A stretch of DNA of 64,000 nucleotides from an uncultured Bacteroidales bacterium (GCA_934699095.1 CAKUVI010000003.1:276524-340523), one strand, 5' to 3'; positions 35,962 to 45,409 are shown, counted from the stretch's first letter. The notes: generated by a model not told the origin, from the sequence alone. Translations and numbers: made by a program.

Positions 35962-36972
35962 TTAGAATTTATTCACCCATTCAGCGACTTCTGTTGCTGA
36001 GATGTTATTCATGCATTTGAAGTGGTTTCTCTTGCACTTTTTACTTCCAAATTTTGAACAAGGCCTGCAGTTCAAAGGGCAGACCTCAAAGTTTCTGAAC
36101 ATATTGCGCTCGCCTGGCATATAGGGGTAATAGCCATATTCAGGTATTGTGGCCCCAAAGATCGCTGCCGTGGGTTTGTGCAACGCCGCGGCAATGTGCA
36201 TAAGTCCTGTGTCGCCTGTGATAACACAATCAGAATGTTGTATTATCGCAGCTGATTGAAACAGCGAAAACTTGCCGCAGCCATTATATGCACGGTCGCC
36301 CAGCTGTGATACAACCTGCTCCCCTTCTTCAACAACATCGCTGCCGCCAAGAAGCATGATGGGCTTGTGCAGGATACTGCCTATCTCCACCACCTTAGAC
36401 ACGGGTATCCGCTTGGTGAAATGCTGGGCTGCCAACACTATGGCCACAAAACCGTCTTCGAAAATCATCGGCAAATCATCCTCGTCAAAGCCTTGATTCT
36501 CAGGAATGTAAAATTCCAATCCCTTGTGGTCGTTGTGAACGTTCAGAAATTTCACAGCCTCAAAATAACGCTCCACAATGTGAGTTTCCGGCAGACCGTT
36601 CATCTTGAGATGGATGCAAAGCCATTTGGAAAAATTATGCTTGTTGAAAGTGTGAGATGGCGCCCGTAACTTCCGTGTAACCTGTTTCGAACGGTATGTC
36701 TTTTGCAAATCTATAATCTCGTCAAAATGCTCACTTCTCAACTCCTCCACGGTGCCGGCAACATCGTCGGGATCATAAATGTGAACTTTGTGAATGTGTG
36801 GGTTGTTTTCTACAACGTTAGCGTAGTTTTTTCTGACCAAAAAATGTACTTCCGCTGTCGGGATTTGTTCGTTTACTGCTCTTACTACAGGTGTGGTCAG
36901 CACTATGTCGCCTATAGAACTGAGTCTGATAATTAGAATCTTAGGTTGCGAAGGGGGTTGTATTTCGTCCAT
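35962..36972 (-). CDS. Glycosyltransferase family 9 (heptosyltransferase-like)
   Basis: 336 residues of the GT-B fold. N-terminal KILIIRLSSIGDIVLTTPVVRAV is the acceptor-domain signature; the nucleotide-binding half has MLLGGSDVVEEGEQVV and the highly conserved CVITGDTGLMHIAAALHKPTAAIFGAT. The C-terminal tail contains six cysteines (CPLNCRPCSKFGSKKC, then KCMNN), a feature of Bacteroidetes members. It should add a heptose or similar sugar to the LPS inner core on the cytoplasmic side. In an operon with the acyltransferase (5 bases upstream) and lpxH. Confidence 0.88.
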   Translation of the reverse strand: MDEIQPPSQPKILIIRLSSIGDIVLTTPVVRAVNEQIPTAEVHFLVRKNYANVVENNPHIHKVHIYDPDDVAGTVEELRSEHFDEIIDLQKTYRSKQVTRKLRAPSHTFNKHNFSKWLCIHLKMNGLPETHIVERYFEAVKFLNVHNDHKGLEFYIPENQGFDEDDLPMIFEDGFVAIVLAAQHFTKRIPVSKVVEIGSILHKPIMLLGGSDVVEEGEQVVSQLGDRAYNGCGKFSLFQSAAIIQHSDCVITGDTGLMHIAAALHKPTAAIFGATIPEYGYYPYMPGERNMFRNFEVCPLNCRPCSKFGSKKCKRNHFKCMNNISATEVAEWVNKF

Positions 36973-36977
36973 ATTTA

Positions 36978-38114
36978 TTAAAAATTGATTTCTAAAGCTT
37001 TTTCATGATTGTCGATAGGGGTGGCGTAAATATTGAGCAGATTCTCGTGCATCTTCTCTGCCGGCACATCCCCAATCTGTGATTTCATCCACAAATATTG
37101 CTCAAATTTTTCCCTTTCCTGCTCCGTGTAATGATCCTTGAAACGGTTATTATTGTCACGCAAATCATGGGCAATATAGTTGTTGGGAAATACAGTATAG
37201 TTTTTATAAATCTGATTGTCAATTATTTGGCAAACCGAATGAAGTTTGTCATTATTGGTAAGGCTGTCAGGTATGGAATCGAGTTCCTCATCGATAGGGG
37301 TTCCTATTGTGAGGGCCATGCGACCTTTCTGACCGAAAATACCCTGTTTGATGCTGTCGAAGTCTTCACCGGGGCGTTTGTGATAGATGCCGCCCTCGCT
37401 CAGGGCCACCTCGCGGGCTTTCAAATAGTCACAGGGCTCGTATTCGTATGAAACAATCACAGGGGTTATCCTCATCTTCCTGATAATTTCAATGAGGTTT
37501 TTGTCGTTGCCCATGCTTATCATCTTGATAAGGCCCTGCTTGGTATAGTCGTTGCCGTCTTTGGTGCGACCGTCGCGCTGCGCTATCCACACTGATTCTC
37601 CGTCTTCAAACAGTGATTTCTGTATGTAGGCTGCCAAAATCTTGGAGTTTTGCAGTTTTTCCCGTATGGTTCCGCTTCTCTTCACCTTTATCATCTTGTT
37701 CAGCTTGGCTACCTCCATCAGCAGCGGGGTGGTGAACAGGTTGTCTCCCATTGCAATTCTCGACGTTTTGCGGTGCTCTATGAAGAAATAGTATTGCAAA
37801 AGCGCCGGATCAAAGGTGATGTCGCGATGATTGCCTATGTACATGTATGATTTGTCAGGGTCAATATGCTCAATTCCCGACAAAGTGACACCCTTCGATG
37901 ATTGAGCAATGAAGACGTCTAAAAAACGCTTGTCGAAGCTCGTCTGCACCTCCTCAATGGTGTTAAAATTCTCTAAATCTTTTCGTAAGTCGTCAACTGT
38001 GTATGTCTGTAGGCACATCTTAACCGCATCTGCAAAACGCTTGTCCTGCATAAGCTGAAAGTACGCCTCCTTAAATTCTGAGTCAGTATATGGTCTTATA
38101 TCTTCGAAATCCAT
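36978..38114 (-). CDS. Glycerophospholipid acyltransferase family protein (PlsC/PlsB-like)
   Basis: 378 residues from the ATG at 38114; an upstream start at 38144 would include the promoter. The acyltransferase block is YMYIGNHRDITFDPALL (about 95-112; the catalytic His, with Asp one residue farther than the usual HX4D, as in Bacteroidetes relatives), then KVKRSGTIREKL and the FEDGESVWIAQRDGRTKDG motif that binds the glycerol phosphate, and MRITPVIVSYEYEPCDYL. Longer than typical PlsC (about 240). Predicted role: acylation of a lysophospholipid or glycerol phosphate at the membrane. First gene of the envelope operon. Confidence 0.8.
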   Translation of the reverse strand: MDFEDIRPYTDSEFKEAYFQLMQDKRFADAVKMCLQTYTVDDLRKDLENFNTIEEVQTSFDKRFLDVFIAQSSKGVTLSGIEHIDPDKSYMYIGNHRDITFDPALLQYYFFIEHRKTSRIAMGDNLFTTPLLMEVAKLNKMIKVKRSGTIREKLQNSKILAAYIQKSLFEDGESVWIAQRDGRTKDGNDYTKQGLIKMISMGNDKNLIEIIRKMRITPVIVSYEYEPCDYLKAREVALSEGGIYHKRPGEDFDSIKQGIFGQKGRMALTIGTPIDEELDSIPDSLTNNDKLHSVCQIIDNQIYKNYTVFPNNYIAHDLRDNNNRFKDHYTEQEREKFEQYLWMKSQIGDVPAEKMHENLLNIYATPIDNHEKALEINF

Positions 38115-38133
38115 CACAATAAAATTCAAGCCG

Positions 38134-38141
38134 CAAAGGTA
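38134..38141 (-). promoter_or_regulatory. -7 promoter element of the envelope operon
   Basis: Minus-strand TACCTTTG, 19 bases before the ATG at 38114; it sets that start and separates this operon from trkAH. Confidence 0.65.
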
Positions 38142-38148
38142 CAAAATT

Positions 38149-39951
38149 TTAACCTAACATGATATACAAGTCTGGATATTGGTGTGGTGACTCTTTTTTG
38201 TGACGTGTCAGGGCAAAGGCCATGGTAAGTGTTCCTATACGTCCACAATACATGTTGACAGTGAGGATGAGTTTTGCCATACAGTTCCAATTTGCGCACT
38301 CTCCAGTTGACAGGCCGCAGGTGGTGAAGGCCGACGATGTCTCAAAAAGCGCATGCAACAGGTCAACATCTGGCTGCACAACCGTGAGAAGGAAGCATGA
38401 TACAAGAATGAAAGTGCCCGACATCATCAGGATCGTGGTTGCCCTCTCCACCAATGTGCCGGAAATGGCCTTGTGGTCGAATTCTATGTTTTTCTTGCCC
38501 TTTACAGTGGCGATAACTGATTTCACCACGATGAACATAGTGGTGGTTTTGATACCGCCGCCTGTTGAACTCGGTGAGCCGCCAATGAAAATAGCCACCA
38601 AAACCATCACAATTGTGGATGTTTTCATCAAATTCACGTCCAACACATTAAACCCTGACGTTCTGCATGTGGTTATCTGGAATATTGAGGTGAAAATCTT
38701 GTTGCCTAACCCGTCAATATCCTTCAAAACCCCGTTGTATTCGATGAAGAAAAACAGGACACTGCCGATTCCTATAATCAAAAATGTTACCCATAACACT
38801 ATTTTCGTCTGCGGCATCAGTGACTTCCAGTGGAATCTGTTTCTTTCACGGATATACCGATAACTGAAAAAGTCGCGTATGGTCACAAATCCTATACCTC
38901 CCAAGAATACAAGCGCCATGATTACAACCTGAGGAAAATAGCTGCCCGGCACCCCGAGGTTGAGCAGACTGTCGTCGATGAGCACAAACCCACCGTTGTT
39001 GAAGGCCGACACCGTGTAAAATATCGAGAAGAAGAGGTTTTGACTGTCGGAAATGAAAAAGCCTGTTGATTTCCAGTAGGTGAAGAGCAGAGCCACGCCC
39101 GCCGCCTCTATGATGAATGTCGTGACCACGATACTTCTGAGCAGGGAAACGGAATCAGACAGCCGGTCGGCCGACATCATGTCGCGTATCATGTATTGAT
39201 AGCGCAAGCCAACCATCGAACTCGAAAGGAAAGTTGAGAAAAATGTCGCAAATGACAGTATGCTCATACCACCCAGCTGGATCAGCATGAGTATGACTAT
39301 CTGCCCTTTTATCGTAAAACAGGCCGAGGTGCTTACAACCGACAAACCAGTGATGCAACTTGCACTCGTGGCGGTGAACAAAGCGTCAATAAACGAAATG
39401 CCATTAGTCGTCATCCGCGGCATTGAAAGCAAAATGGTGCCAATCGCTATGAGAAACAAAAACGACCCAACCATCAGAACCGGAGGACTTAACTTGTAGT
39501 TCCCAATGGAACTGCTCACCTTTGCCAATTCCACCAATACGATTATCAGAAAATAGAACTGTATGAAAATCAGATAGATATTCTCAAAGTTGTTGCTGTC
39601 AACTATGTTGAAATGAAAGACATTTATGGATATGAACTGTACAATCAAGAATATGATAATCAGAAACTCAAACCACGATTTCTTCAGATATTCTGTCCTG
39701 TGCAGGGAATAGTAGAGCAGAGTGAAATATTTTGCCACATAAAACAACAAGCTGCTGTAAATAATCCAACGAATAAGACTTTTGATGGCAGGAGTGATAT
39801 ACATCCCGTGATAGATGAAAATGCACGATATGGTGATGACCGATATCACCAAACTGCAAATTTGCAAAATTCGCCTGATTCGGTCCTTGTTGTTGGCTAT
39901 GTGCAGCCTCCGTTTGCCGTTATACTCGTCTCTGTTTCCGAATATGGACAT
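38149..39951 (-). CDS. trkH: TrkH/KtrB-family potassium transporter, membrane subunit
   Basis: 600 residues. The C-terminal 450 residues hold the four-repeat pore fold of Trk/Ktr systems; selectivity-filter loops are seen at TATSASCITGLS, SAFNNGGFV, TTCRTSGFN and SAFTTCGLS, each with the key glycine. The N-terminal 130 residues add several more membrane helices, a usual extension in Bacteroidetes. It takes up K+ (with or without Na+) under control of the RCK subunit encoded just upstream. The ATG overlaps the stop of trkA (TAATG). Confidence 0.92.
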   Translation of the reverse strand: MSIFGNRDEYNGKRRLHIANNKDRIRRILQICSLVISVITISCIFIYHGMYITPAIKSLIRWIIYSSLLFYVAKYFTLLYYSLHRTEYLKKSWFEFLIIIFLIVQFISINVFHFNIVDSNNFENIYLIFIQFYFLIIVLVELAKVSSSIGNYKLSPPVLMVGSFLFLIAIGTILLSMPRMTTNGISFIDALFTATSASCITGLSVVSTSACFTIKGQIVILMLIQLGGMSILSFATFFSTFLSSSMVGLRYQYMIRDMMSADRLSDSVSLLRSIVVTTFIIEAAGVALLFTYWKSTGFFISDSQNLFFSIFYTVSAFNNGGFVLIDDSLLNLGVPGSYFPQVVIMALVFLGGIGFVTIRDFFSYRYIRERNRFHWKSLMPQTKIVLWVTFLIIGIGSVLFFFIEYNGVLKDIDGLGNKIFTSIFQITTCRTSGFNVLDVNLMKTSTIVMVLVAIFIGGSPSSTGGGIKTTTMFIVVKSVIATVKGKKNIEFDHKAISGTLVERATTILMMSGTFILVSCFLLTVVQPDVDLLHALFETSSAFTTCGLSTGECANWNCMAKLILTVNMYCGRIGTLTMAFALTRHKKESPHQYPDLYIMLG

Positions 39952-40646
39952 TACAAGTTGATTTTAATAAAGTTGTCAATGTCGCGGTCTTTTCCAAAAA
40001 GCACAAACACATCATCTTTTTTTATCACCGTGGAGTTGTCAGGGACGCCTATAACGTGTTGTTTTTGAGTCAGTTCCTTGTTTTCTATCTCTTCAAAGTT
40101 CCTGCGGATTGTCACTAAGCTGAGGTGGTGGTTGTCGCGGAAGTTGACATCGCCCAACGTGAGGCCCTCCAAACGGTCGGGGGCTATGATAGAGGCTATT
40201 CTGTACTCATCGGGGAGTTGCAGATATGACAGGATATTCGGGTTGCTGAGACGCTCGGCCAACAATGTTGCCAGCTCATCTTCCGGAGAGAGGAACTCGG
40301 TGATACCCATCTTCTCAAGAATCGTCTGCTGGTGGGAACCTTTTGTGCGACAGTATATCTTGTCTATGCCAAGGTCGATAAGATTCGAAATACAGAGCAG
40401 ACGCTCCACAAAATCGTCGCCGATGGCAACAATGACTGCATCAAAATCCTTGATGTTCTCGTTCAGAAGCGCACGTTTGTCAGTGGCGTCGGTACAAACA
40501 GCATACGCGACATCATCACTGATATGCTGCACCTTTTTCATATCCTTGTCTATCACCAACACTTCAAACCCCTTGGCTGAAAGTGCCAAGCTGATTGCCT
40601 GTCCGAACTGTCCTGCGCCTATAACTGCGAATTTTTTCTGAGCCAT
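39951..40646 (-). CDS. trkA: TrkA/KtrA-family potassium uptake regulator
   Basis: 231 residues from the ATG at 40646; starts above it add nonconserved residues. An N-terminal Rossmann RCK_N domain (KFAVIGAGQFGQAISLAL, with GxGxxG, and DAVIVAIGDDF) binds nucleotide (NAD(H) or ATP), and an RCK_C domain follows after about residue 145. Cytoplasmic gating ring of the potassium transporter, co-translated with trkH. Confidence 0.93.
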   Translation of the reverse strand: MAQKKFAVIGAGQFGQAISLALSAKGFEVLVIDKDMKKVQHISDDVAYAVCTDATDKRALLNENIKDFDAVIVAIGDDFVERLLCISNLIDLGIDKIYCRTKGSHQQTILEKMGITEFLSPEDELATLLAERLSNPNILSYLQLPDEYRIASIIAPDRLEGLTLGDVNFRDNHHLSLVTIRRNFEEIENKELTQKQHVIGVPDNSTVIKKDDVFVLFGKDRDIDNFIKINL

Positions 40647-40678
40647 AATTACATTCTTTGCAAAACGGCGAAAATACA

Positions 40679-40716
40679 AAAAAAAAGGACGTCATGAAAA
40701 TCGCGCCCTTTTTTTG
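40679..40716 (-). terminator. Intrinsic terminator after the subtilase-barrel gene
   Basis: AAAAAAGGACG (40681-40691) pairs with CGCCCTTTTTT (40704-40715) with one mismatch; minus strand ends in eight or more T. It closes the ABC/GntR/protease operon. Confidence 0.7.
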
Positions 40717-40736
40717 AGTCATTTTCATCAGAAGCA

Positions 40737-43019
40737 TTAGAAAATCTGTACTCCGACCTCCCACTTTGGAAGATCTGACATATTTTTGCCTTGATACGGT
40801 TTTATCAGAGAAGTTATTCTATATTGACCATAGATGGCGGCCCATTTTGTGATGCCGATTCTCAGACGTACACCGCAGTCAAACTTCCTGATTCTAATGT
40901 CGTACGGAAGATACTTGCGCTGTACAAAGGTTGTCTTTATGGCGTCTTCCTTTGTGACGCACTTATATCTTCTTCCAACGTTCCATTCGCCGAAAAATCC
41001 AGTGTCTAAGAACCAGTGCTTTGATCCGGCACGTCCCAAGAAGAATCTTTGGTAGAACTCCAAGTCAAATTTTGTGATCTTGATGTTGCTCTTCACCAAT
41101 TCACCAACTAATCCATCACCAACGTAAGATTCCGGGCAAAGATGACCTGAAACGGCATACCACGAAGATCCGAAACCAACTCTGAGTCCCAAACCATACG
41201 GTTTGGCAATGCGCCAGTTGTTGTCAATGTCGAATGTGAATGAGCGAGACATTCTTTCCGAACTCCACACGTTTCCGTGCATGGTCCACATTGTGGGCAG
41301 TATGAAAGATGCGTTGAGAACCAGAGATGTGGTGTGGGTCTTTTTGAAAGGACGTGTGAAAATGTCTTTTTCGGGAAGTGTAATCACGTCACCCATACCT
41401 ATTAAAGTGGCAGCGTCAGCCAAAAGCGTGTCATTTACGAAGTTGCCGTTTTCTTTAGGCTCATATACAATATATTGGCCATCGCACCACATCTCTATTC
41501 TTTGGTTTTTCAACAGACTTCCCTTGTAGAAAAAGTAAGGTACAATCTCTCCAGTTTCGTAGTTTTTATCCTGTCTTATGACATTATATTCTTCAATAGT
41601 GTTGTCGCCATTCACTATTTTGTAGAAAATGGAGCGTGTTTTGTCATCTTTACTGTTTGCAGGAACGACATAAATCTTGTTGCTGTCCTCTTTGATGATT
41701 ATTGATTGTTCATTTTGTTTCGTATTATCAAAGAAATAGTCGGCTTGTGGAACGCCGTAGCCGAAGGCATAGTCGAAATAGGGATAGTGGTTGCCCGACT
41801 TTTCGATTTCTTCTTTCAACTGGATGGCTGTGTATTCGGGGTGCAGTTGTTTAACGCACGCCGCGAAACCGGCCACCATGGGAGAGGAGAAGGAAGTGCC
41901 GTCGGCATAGACGAAGTTGCCTTTGTTACCTGCTACCTGACAATGACCCTTTGCCACCACATTGGGTTTCATTCTGCCATCGGCTGTGGGACCGAATGAG
42001 CTGAAATAGGAGAGATGGTCAATAGAGGACACGGCACCCACAGAGAGTATGCTGTCGGCGTCAGCGGGTGTTATGAGCATCATCCATTCACAATCATCAC
42101 CTTCGTTGCCCATGGAATTGCAGATCAGGATGCCTTTTCGGGCAGCGGTATTAGCTGCCTTTGCAACTATTGATGTCTTTCCGTCCATATCCTTGAGATC
42201 GTAACGCTGTTTACCGTAGCCTAAAGAACTGTTCACGATGTCGGCTCCGTTCTGGTCGGCCCATTCCAAGGCTGCAACCCACCAGATCTCCTCTTTTTTC
42301 TTCTCAGGGTTGATTTCGGTGCGCGCCAACAAGAACTCTGCGTCTGGCGCCATGCCTAAGTAAGTGGTGTCGTCCATGATACCGGCAATACAACTCAAAA
42401 CCATGCGCCCGTGCTGGTGCCCCAAATAGACGTTTTCGTTCTTGTTCACGAAGTTCCATGTCTTGACTATCTTCTTGTTGTCGAAAAGATGCTTGAACGC
42501 AGGGTGCGTGTCGGCCTCTTTGAATCCTCCGTCAAATATGGCAATCCTCACACCTTTGCCAGTGATGTTTTTCTTCTTGAAAAGACCGCCATTGTGCAGG
42601 TCAACCTGATCAACATTGGTGACGATTTCTTCCACGGATGCTGGTGACGACTCCTCTGCCAAGGTGCTTCCCGTTTCAATGAGATAGACGTCTTTAACAA
42701 ATGGAAGTAGTCTTATGGCTTCAATCTGACTTTCGTTAGCAACAACACCGGCGGCATTCAACCATCGCGATGTACCTACCAACTCCTGCGACAAAGCTTC
42801 AACAGTGTTTGTGTATTCGGAATTCACAGGATAGTTTGTGATGTCATAGAGATCCGCACCGCAAAGCTGATAACGCTCTATCGCCTTTGTGTCAAAGTAT
42901 TCATACGGGTTGAAATTATCTTTGCTTTTGTCAGAGAATAAAACCCAATAGCTGTTTTGAGCCGCAATGTTTTCTAATAATGCGAATAAAACAACCGTCA
43001 AAAGTGTGTGTTTTTTCAT
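40737..43019 (-). CDS. Subtilase (S8) fused to a probable C-terminal outer-membrane barrel
   Basis: 760 residues. Signal peptide 1-20, prodomain about 21-125, S8 domain about 150-440 with the triad Asp163 (IAIFDGGFKE), His203 (GHQHGRMV) and Ser376 (DGTSFSSPMVAG) and oxyanion Asn305. After a beta-rich linker (450-560) the last 200 residues have strong barrel character: DIDNNWRIAKPYGLGLRVGFG, FDLEFYQRFFLG, WFLDTGFFGEWN, VRLRIGITKWAAIYGQYR, ending WEVGVQIF with a terminal Phe. There is no T9SS sorting domain. This looks like a self-anchored or autotransporter-like protease. It starts 3 bases after the GntR gene, so it is the last gene of the ABC operon. Barrel reading is from strand pattern alone. 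Confidence 0.78.
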   Translation of the reverse strand: MKKHTLLTVVLFALLENIAAQNSYWVLFSDKSKDNFNPYEYFDTKAIERYQLCGADLYDITNYPVNSEYTNTVEALSQELVGTSRWLNAAGVVANESQIEAIRLLPFVKDVYLIETGSTLAEESSPASVEEIVTNVDQVDLHNGGLFKKKNITGKGVRIAIFDGGFKEADTHPAFKHLFDNKKIVKTWNFVNKNENVYLGHQHGRMVLSCIAGIMDDTTYLGMAPDAEFLLARTEINPEKKKEEIWWVAALEWADQNGADIVNSSLGYGKQRYDLKDMDGKTSIVAKAANTAARKGILICNSMGNEGDDCEWMMLITPADADSILSVGAVSSIDHLSYFSSFGPTADGRMKPNVVAKGHCQVAGNKGNFVYADGTSFSSPMVAGFAACVKQLHPEYTAIQLKEEIEKSGNHYPYFDYAFGYGVPQADYFFDNTKQNEQSIIIKEDSNKIYVVPANSKDDKTRSIFYKIVNGDNTIEEYNVIRQDKNYETGEIVPYFFYKGSLLKNQRIEMWCDGQYIVYEPKENGNFVNDTLLADAATLIGMGDVITLPEKDIFTRPFKKTHTTSLVLNASFILPTMWTMHGNVWSSERMSRSFTFDIDNNWRIAKPYGLGLRVGFGSSWYAVSGHLCPESYVGDGLVGELVKSNIKITKFDLEFYQRFFLGRAGSKHWFLDTGFFGEWNVGRRYKCVTKEDAIKTTFVQRKYLPYDIRIRKFDCGVRLRIGITKWAAIYGQYRITSLIKPYQGKNMSDLPKWEVGVQIF

Positions 43020-43022
43020 ATC

Positions 43023-43376
43023 TTAATTTTTGTTGTAAATCTCAATAATCTCGTTGATGTCAATATTCAACAACTTCAGATTTTTGACAAATGCGGGAAC
43101 CTCCTCCTCCATAAACTCTTTCTTGCGTATCGATGTTATTTTCTCCTTTGCACCCTCATTTGTGAAGAATCCGATACCGCGCTTGTTCGTGATGATGTCA
43201 TGCGTCTGCAAAAAATCGAACGAACGTGTCACTGTGTTCGGATTTACTTCGAACTTCACAGCCAATTCCCGCACCGACATCGTCTTTTCCCCCTCTTTCC
43301 AACTCCCTGTCAGTATCTGCTCGAAAATCCAATCTACAATCTGCCTGTATATCGTTTGTGTGGTTTTGAAATCCAT
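43023..43376 (-). CDS. GntR-family regulator, short YtrA type
   Basis: 117 residues: an N-terminal winged helix (TIYRQIVDWIFEQILTGSWKEGEKTMSVRELAVKFEVNPNTVTRSF) and only a short helical tail, as in the YtrA subfamily, which regulates ABC transporters in the same operon. The stop is 3 bases from the protease gene and its start 1 base from the permease gene. A palindrome over the operon start site (45241-45262) is a plausible operator. Confidence 0.9.
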   Translation of the reverse strand: MDFKTTQTIYRQIVDWIFEQILTGSWKEGEKTMSVRELAVKFEVNPNTVTRSFDFLQTHDIITNKRGIGFFTNEGAKEKITSIRKKEFMEEEVPAFVKNLKLLNIDINEIIEIYNKN

Positions 43377-43377
43377 C

Positions 43378-44118
43378 TTAAACCTCCGTTTCTTTCATTC
43401 TTAGAAAACTTAGTGCATAAAAGAACACAATTCCGACACACTGAAGCACTACTTCCATAGGACTATTCAAGTTTGCAAAATTAATATTTTTTGTTGAAGT
43501 CACCATATATGAATTATTGAGAATTTCTTTCGGAACAGCCGCAAGCTCATTAAGCTTGTGTGTGACCGCAAAAACTGCCATCACAACTATAGTACATAAT
43601 AATACAACACCAAATAACTTTCCTAATGGATTTTTCCTGAAATATATGCATGCAAAAAATGATATCGACAGTGCTGAATAGAACGCGAGAATTGAGCTCC
43701 ATTCAGGTACAACGCTATCTTTGAATGCAGAAGCCAGTTCGTTAAACTCTAATGGTGTAGAACTGATTGCCATTTCCAAAAGCATGCCTAAAAACACTCC
43801 TGAAAACAGGCATATCATCATACCAAAAACATAATAAATGTTCACTAACAGCATGGAAGACAAAACCTTCTCGTTATTAGATGCTGGTATCAACAAATAA
43901 TGTATCCTTGATGAACTTTGGTATAGGGAGCTGAACACTCTTGATGGATAAACAATCATCATAACCACTGCAATAAACATGAATATTCCCCGATCACCTG
44001 TTATAAATCCACCTAATAAAGAAATTAAAAACATCATGCCAAAGCTGTAAATAAGATCTCTTTTACCTTCTTTGTAGAAATAGGCTCTCAGTAAATTTTT
44101 TATATTATCTATATTCAT
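43378..44118 (-). CDS. ABC transporter membrane protein
   Basis: 246 residues with six predicted membrane helices, beginning at about 24-45 (SFGMMFLISLLGGFITG), 47-63, 90-118, 145-165, 170-190 and 222-242. No signal peptide or enzymatic motif. Position between the ABC ATPase and its GntR regulator identifies it as the permease of a YtrB-like exporter. Substrate unknown; related systems respond to antibiotics acting on the cell wall. Confidence 0.78.
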   Translation of the reverse strand: MNIDNIKNLLRAYFYKEGKRDLIYSFGMMFLISLLGGFITGDRGIFMFIAVVMMIVYPSRVFSSLYQSSSRIHYLLIPASNNEKVLSSMLLVNIYYVFGMMICLFSGVFLGMLLEMAISSTPLEFNELASAFKDSVVPEWSSILAFYSALSISFFACIYFRKNPLGKLFGVVLLCTIVVMAVFAVTHKLNELAAVPKEILNNSYMVTSTKNINFANLNSPMEVVLQCVGIVFFYALSFLRMKETEV

Positions 44119-44130
44119 AATAGTCCGATT

Positions 44131-44367
44131 TTAAATGTTTTTTGAATCTGAATTTTCATCTATCATAATTTCCGTAGAATCTGATGTTCCAGAAGGAAGA
44201 TCTTTTTCTCCAATGATCATTTCAATACCTTTTGAATCAGAGGTCTGTTCATATTTTATTTCACCGTTGCGATATTTCACCTGGAAGTCAATCGAATAGA
44301 CTATGATCAATAATAAAACGGCAACAATCGCTGTAATAACCAGGATTTTATTTGTGTATTTTTTCAT
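44131..44367 (-). CDS. Small membrane-anchored protein of the ABC operon
   Basis: 78 residues: one hydrophobic helix (ILVITAIVAVLLLIIVYSI, about 9-27) followed by a 50-residue acidic, Ser/Asp-rich soluble tail. Placed between the ATPase and permease genes with gaps of 18 and 12 bases. No family recognised; probably an accessory subunit. Confidence 0.65.
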   Translation of the reverse strand: MKKYTNKILVITAIVAVLLLIIVYSIDFQVKYRNGEIKYEQTSDSKGIEMIIGEKDLPSGTSDSTEIMIDENSDSKNI

Positions 44368-44385
44368 AATTATTTGATTTTAAGG

Positions 44386-45222
44386 TTATTGAAACATTGA
44401 TTTAAATTTATCACTATTGCTTACAGCAGCGTTGAACAGAAGTTCAAGGTCGAGGTGGGAATCTTGATGTTCTGAGTTTTCTTTCACGACATAAATTCCG
44501 CGCGGGGTGTCTTCGGTATAAAAGACAGATCCGTCTTCTTTTGGTTGGTCTTCAGTGCCGAAATAGAGTTTGTCGCATATGACATCTGTTGAAGCGTTCA
44601 TAATGATATTGCCTTTGTCTAAAATAGTGACGGCATCAATGAGACTGTGGAGGTCGCGAACCTGGTGGGTTGAGATGATGACGGTTCTGTCGTCAGCGGC
44701 GTACGACGCCATAAGCTTGCGAAAAATGCTTTTTGCGGGGATATCAAGACCGTTCGTTGGCTCATCCATGATTAAGAGAGGTACATTGGTTGCCAACGCA
44801 AAGGCGATCATCACCTTCTTTTTCTGACCATGCGACATCTTGTCAATGTAGTTGAATTCGCCCATCAAATCCATTTCATTCAGGTAGTTTTCAAAATCCT
44901 CATGCCTGAAATTAGGGTAGAAAGGGGCAAATGCTTTTTCAAACTGGTCGATTTTCAAGTGTGGAACATAAATTTCCTCTTGAAGATAGTAAAGGTTTTT
45001 CAATTGATCGTCGTCGCGTTTTTGAGAAGGTTGGCCGTTGAGGGTCACTTGGCCTTCTGAAGGGAAGAGGAGCCCGGTCATGATCTTGAGAAGAGTTGTT
45101 TTTCCGGCGCCGTTGCGCCCTAACAAACCGTAGAGATGACCAGATTTCCATTCAAGGTTCACATCTTCGAAGATGGGCTTCCCTTTTGAATAACTGAAAC
45201 TTAAATTTTTGAATTCAATCAT
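44386..45222 (-). CDS. ABC transporter ATP-binding protein
   Basis: 278 residues. Walker A GRNGAGKTT, Q-loop YYLQEEIYVPH, signature MSHGQKKKVMIAFALA (the canonical LSGGQ is here MSHGQ), Walker B LLIMDEPTNGLDIP and H-loop IISTHQVRDL. The type is that of the YtrB/BcrA exporter ATPases. First gene of the five-gene operon. Confidence 0.93.
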   Translation of the reverse strand: MIEFKNLSFSYSKGKPIFEDVNLEWKSGHLYGLLGRNGAGKTTLLKIMTGLLFPSEGQVTLNGQPSQKRDDDQLKNLYYLQEEIYVPHLKIDQFEKAFAPFYPNFRHEDFENYLNEMDLMGEFNYIDKMSHGQKKKVMIAFALATNVPLLIMDEPTNGLDIPAKSIFRKLMASYAADDRTVIISTHQVRDLHSLIDAVTILDKGNIIMNASTDVICDKLYFGTEDQPKEDGSVFYTEDTPRGIYVVKENSEHQDSHLDLELLFNAAVSNSDKFKSMFQ

Positions 45223-45240
45223 AACTGTATTATTATATTG

Positions 45241-45262
45241 GTGTATTAGTTAACTATAACAC
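45241..45262. promoter_or_regulatory. Probable GntR operator
   Basis: An imperfect 22-base palindrome, GTGT-N2-TAGTTAACTA-N2-ACAC, 18 of 22 positions symmetric. It covers the expected transcription start just after the -7 element, where a bound repressor would block initiation. Autoregulation by the operon's GntR protein is inferred. Confidence 0.6.
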
Positions 45263-45264
45263 TA

Positions 45265-45272
45265 CAAAAGTA
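45265..45272 (-). promoter_or_regulatory. -7 promoter element of the ABC/GntR/protease operon
   Basis: Minus-strand TACTTTTG, exact TAnnTTTG match, 42 bases before the ATG and directly beside the palindrome. Confidence 0.65.
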
Positions 45273-45409
45273 ATACAGCTTACGATATGAAAATCAGTTT
45301 CATAAAATTTTTATTTCACTGATAATCAATAAGATAAAAAGAAAATAATAAATTTTGCGAAAAGTTTGATAATAAATTTGGAAGAAAAAGAGGAGACAAG
45401 AGGAAAAAA

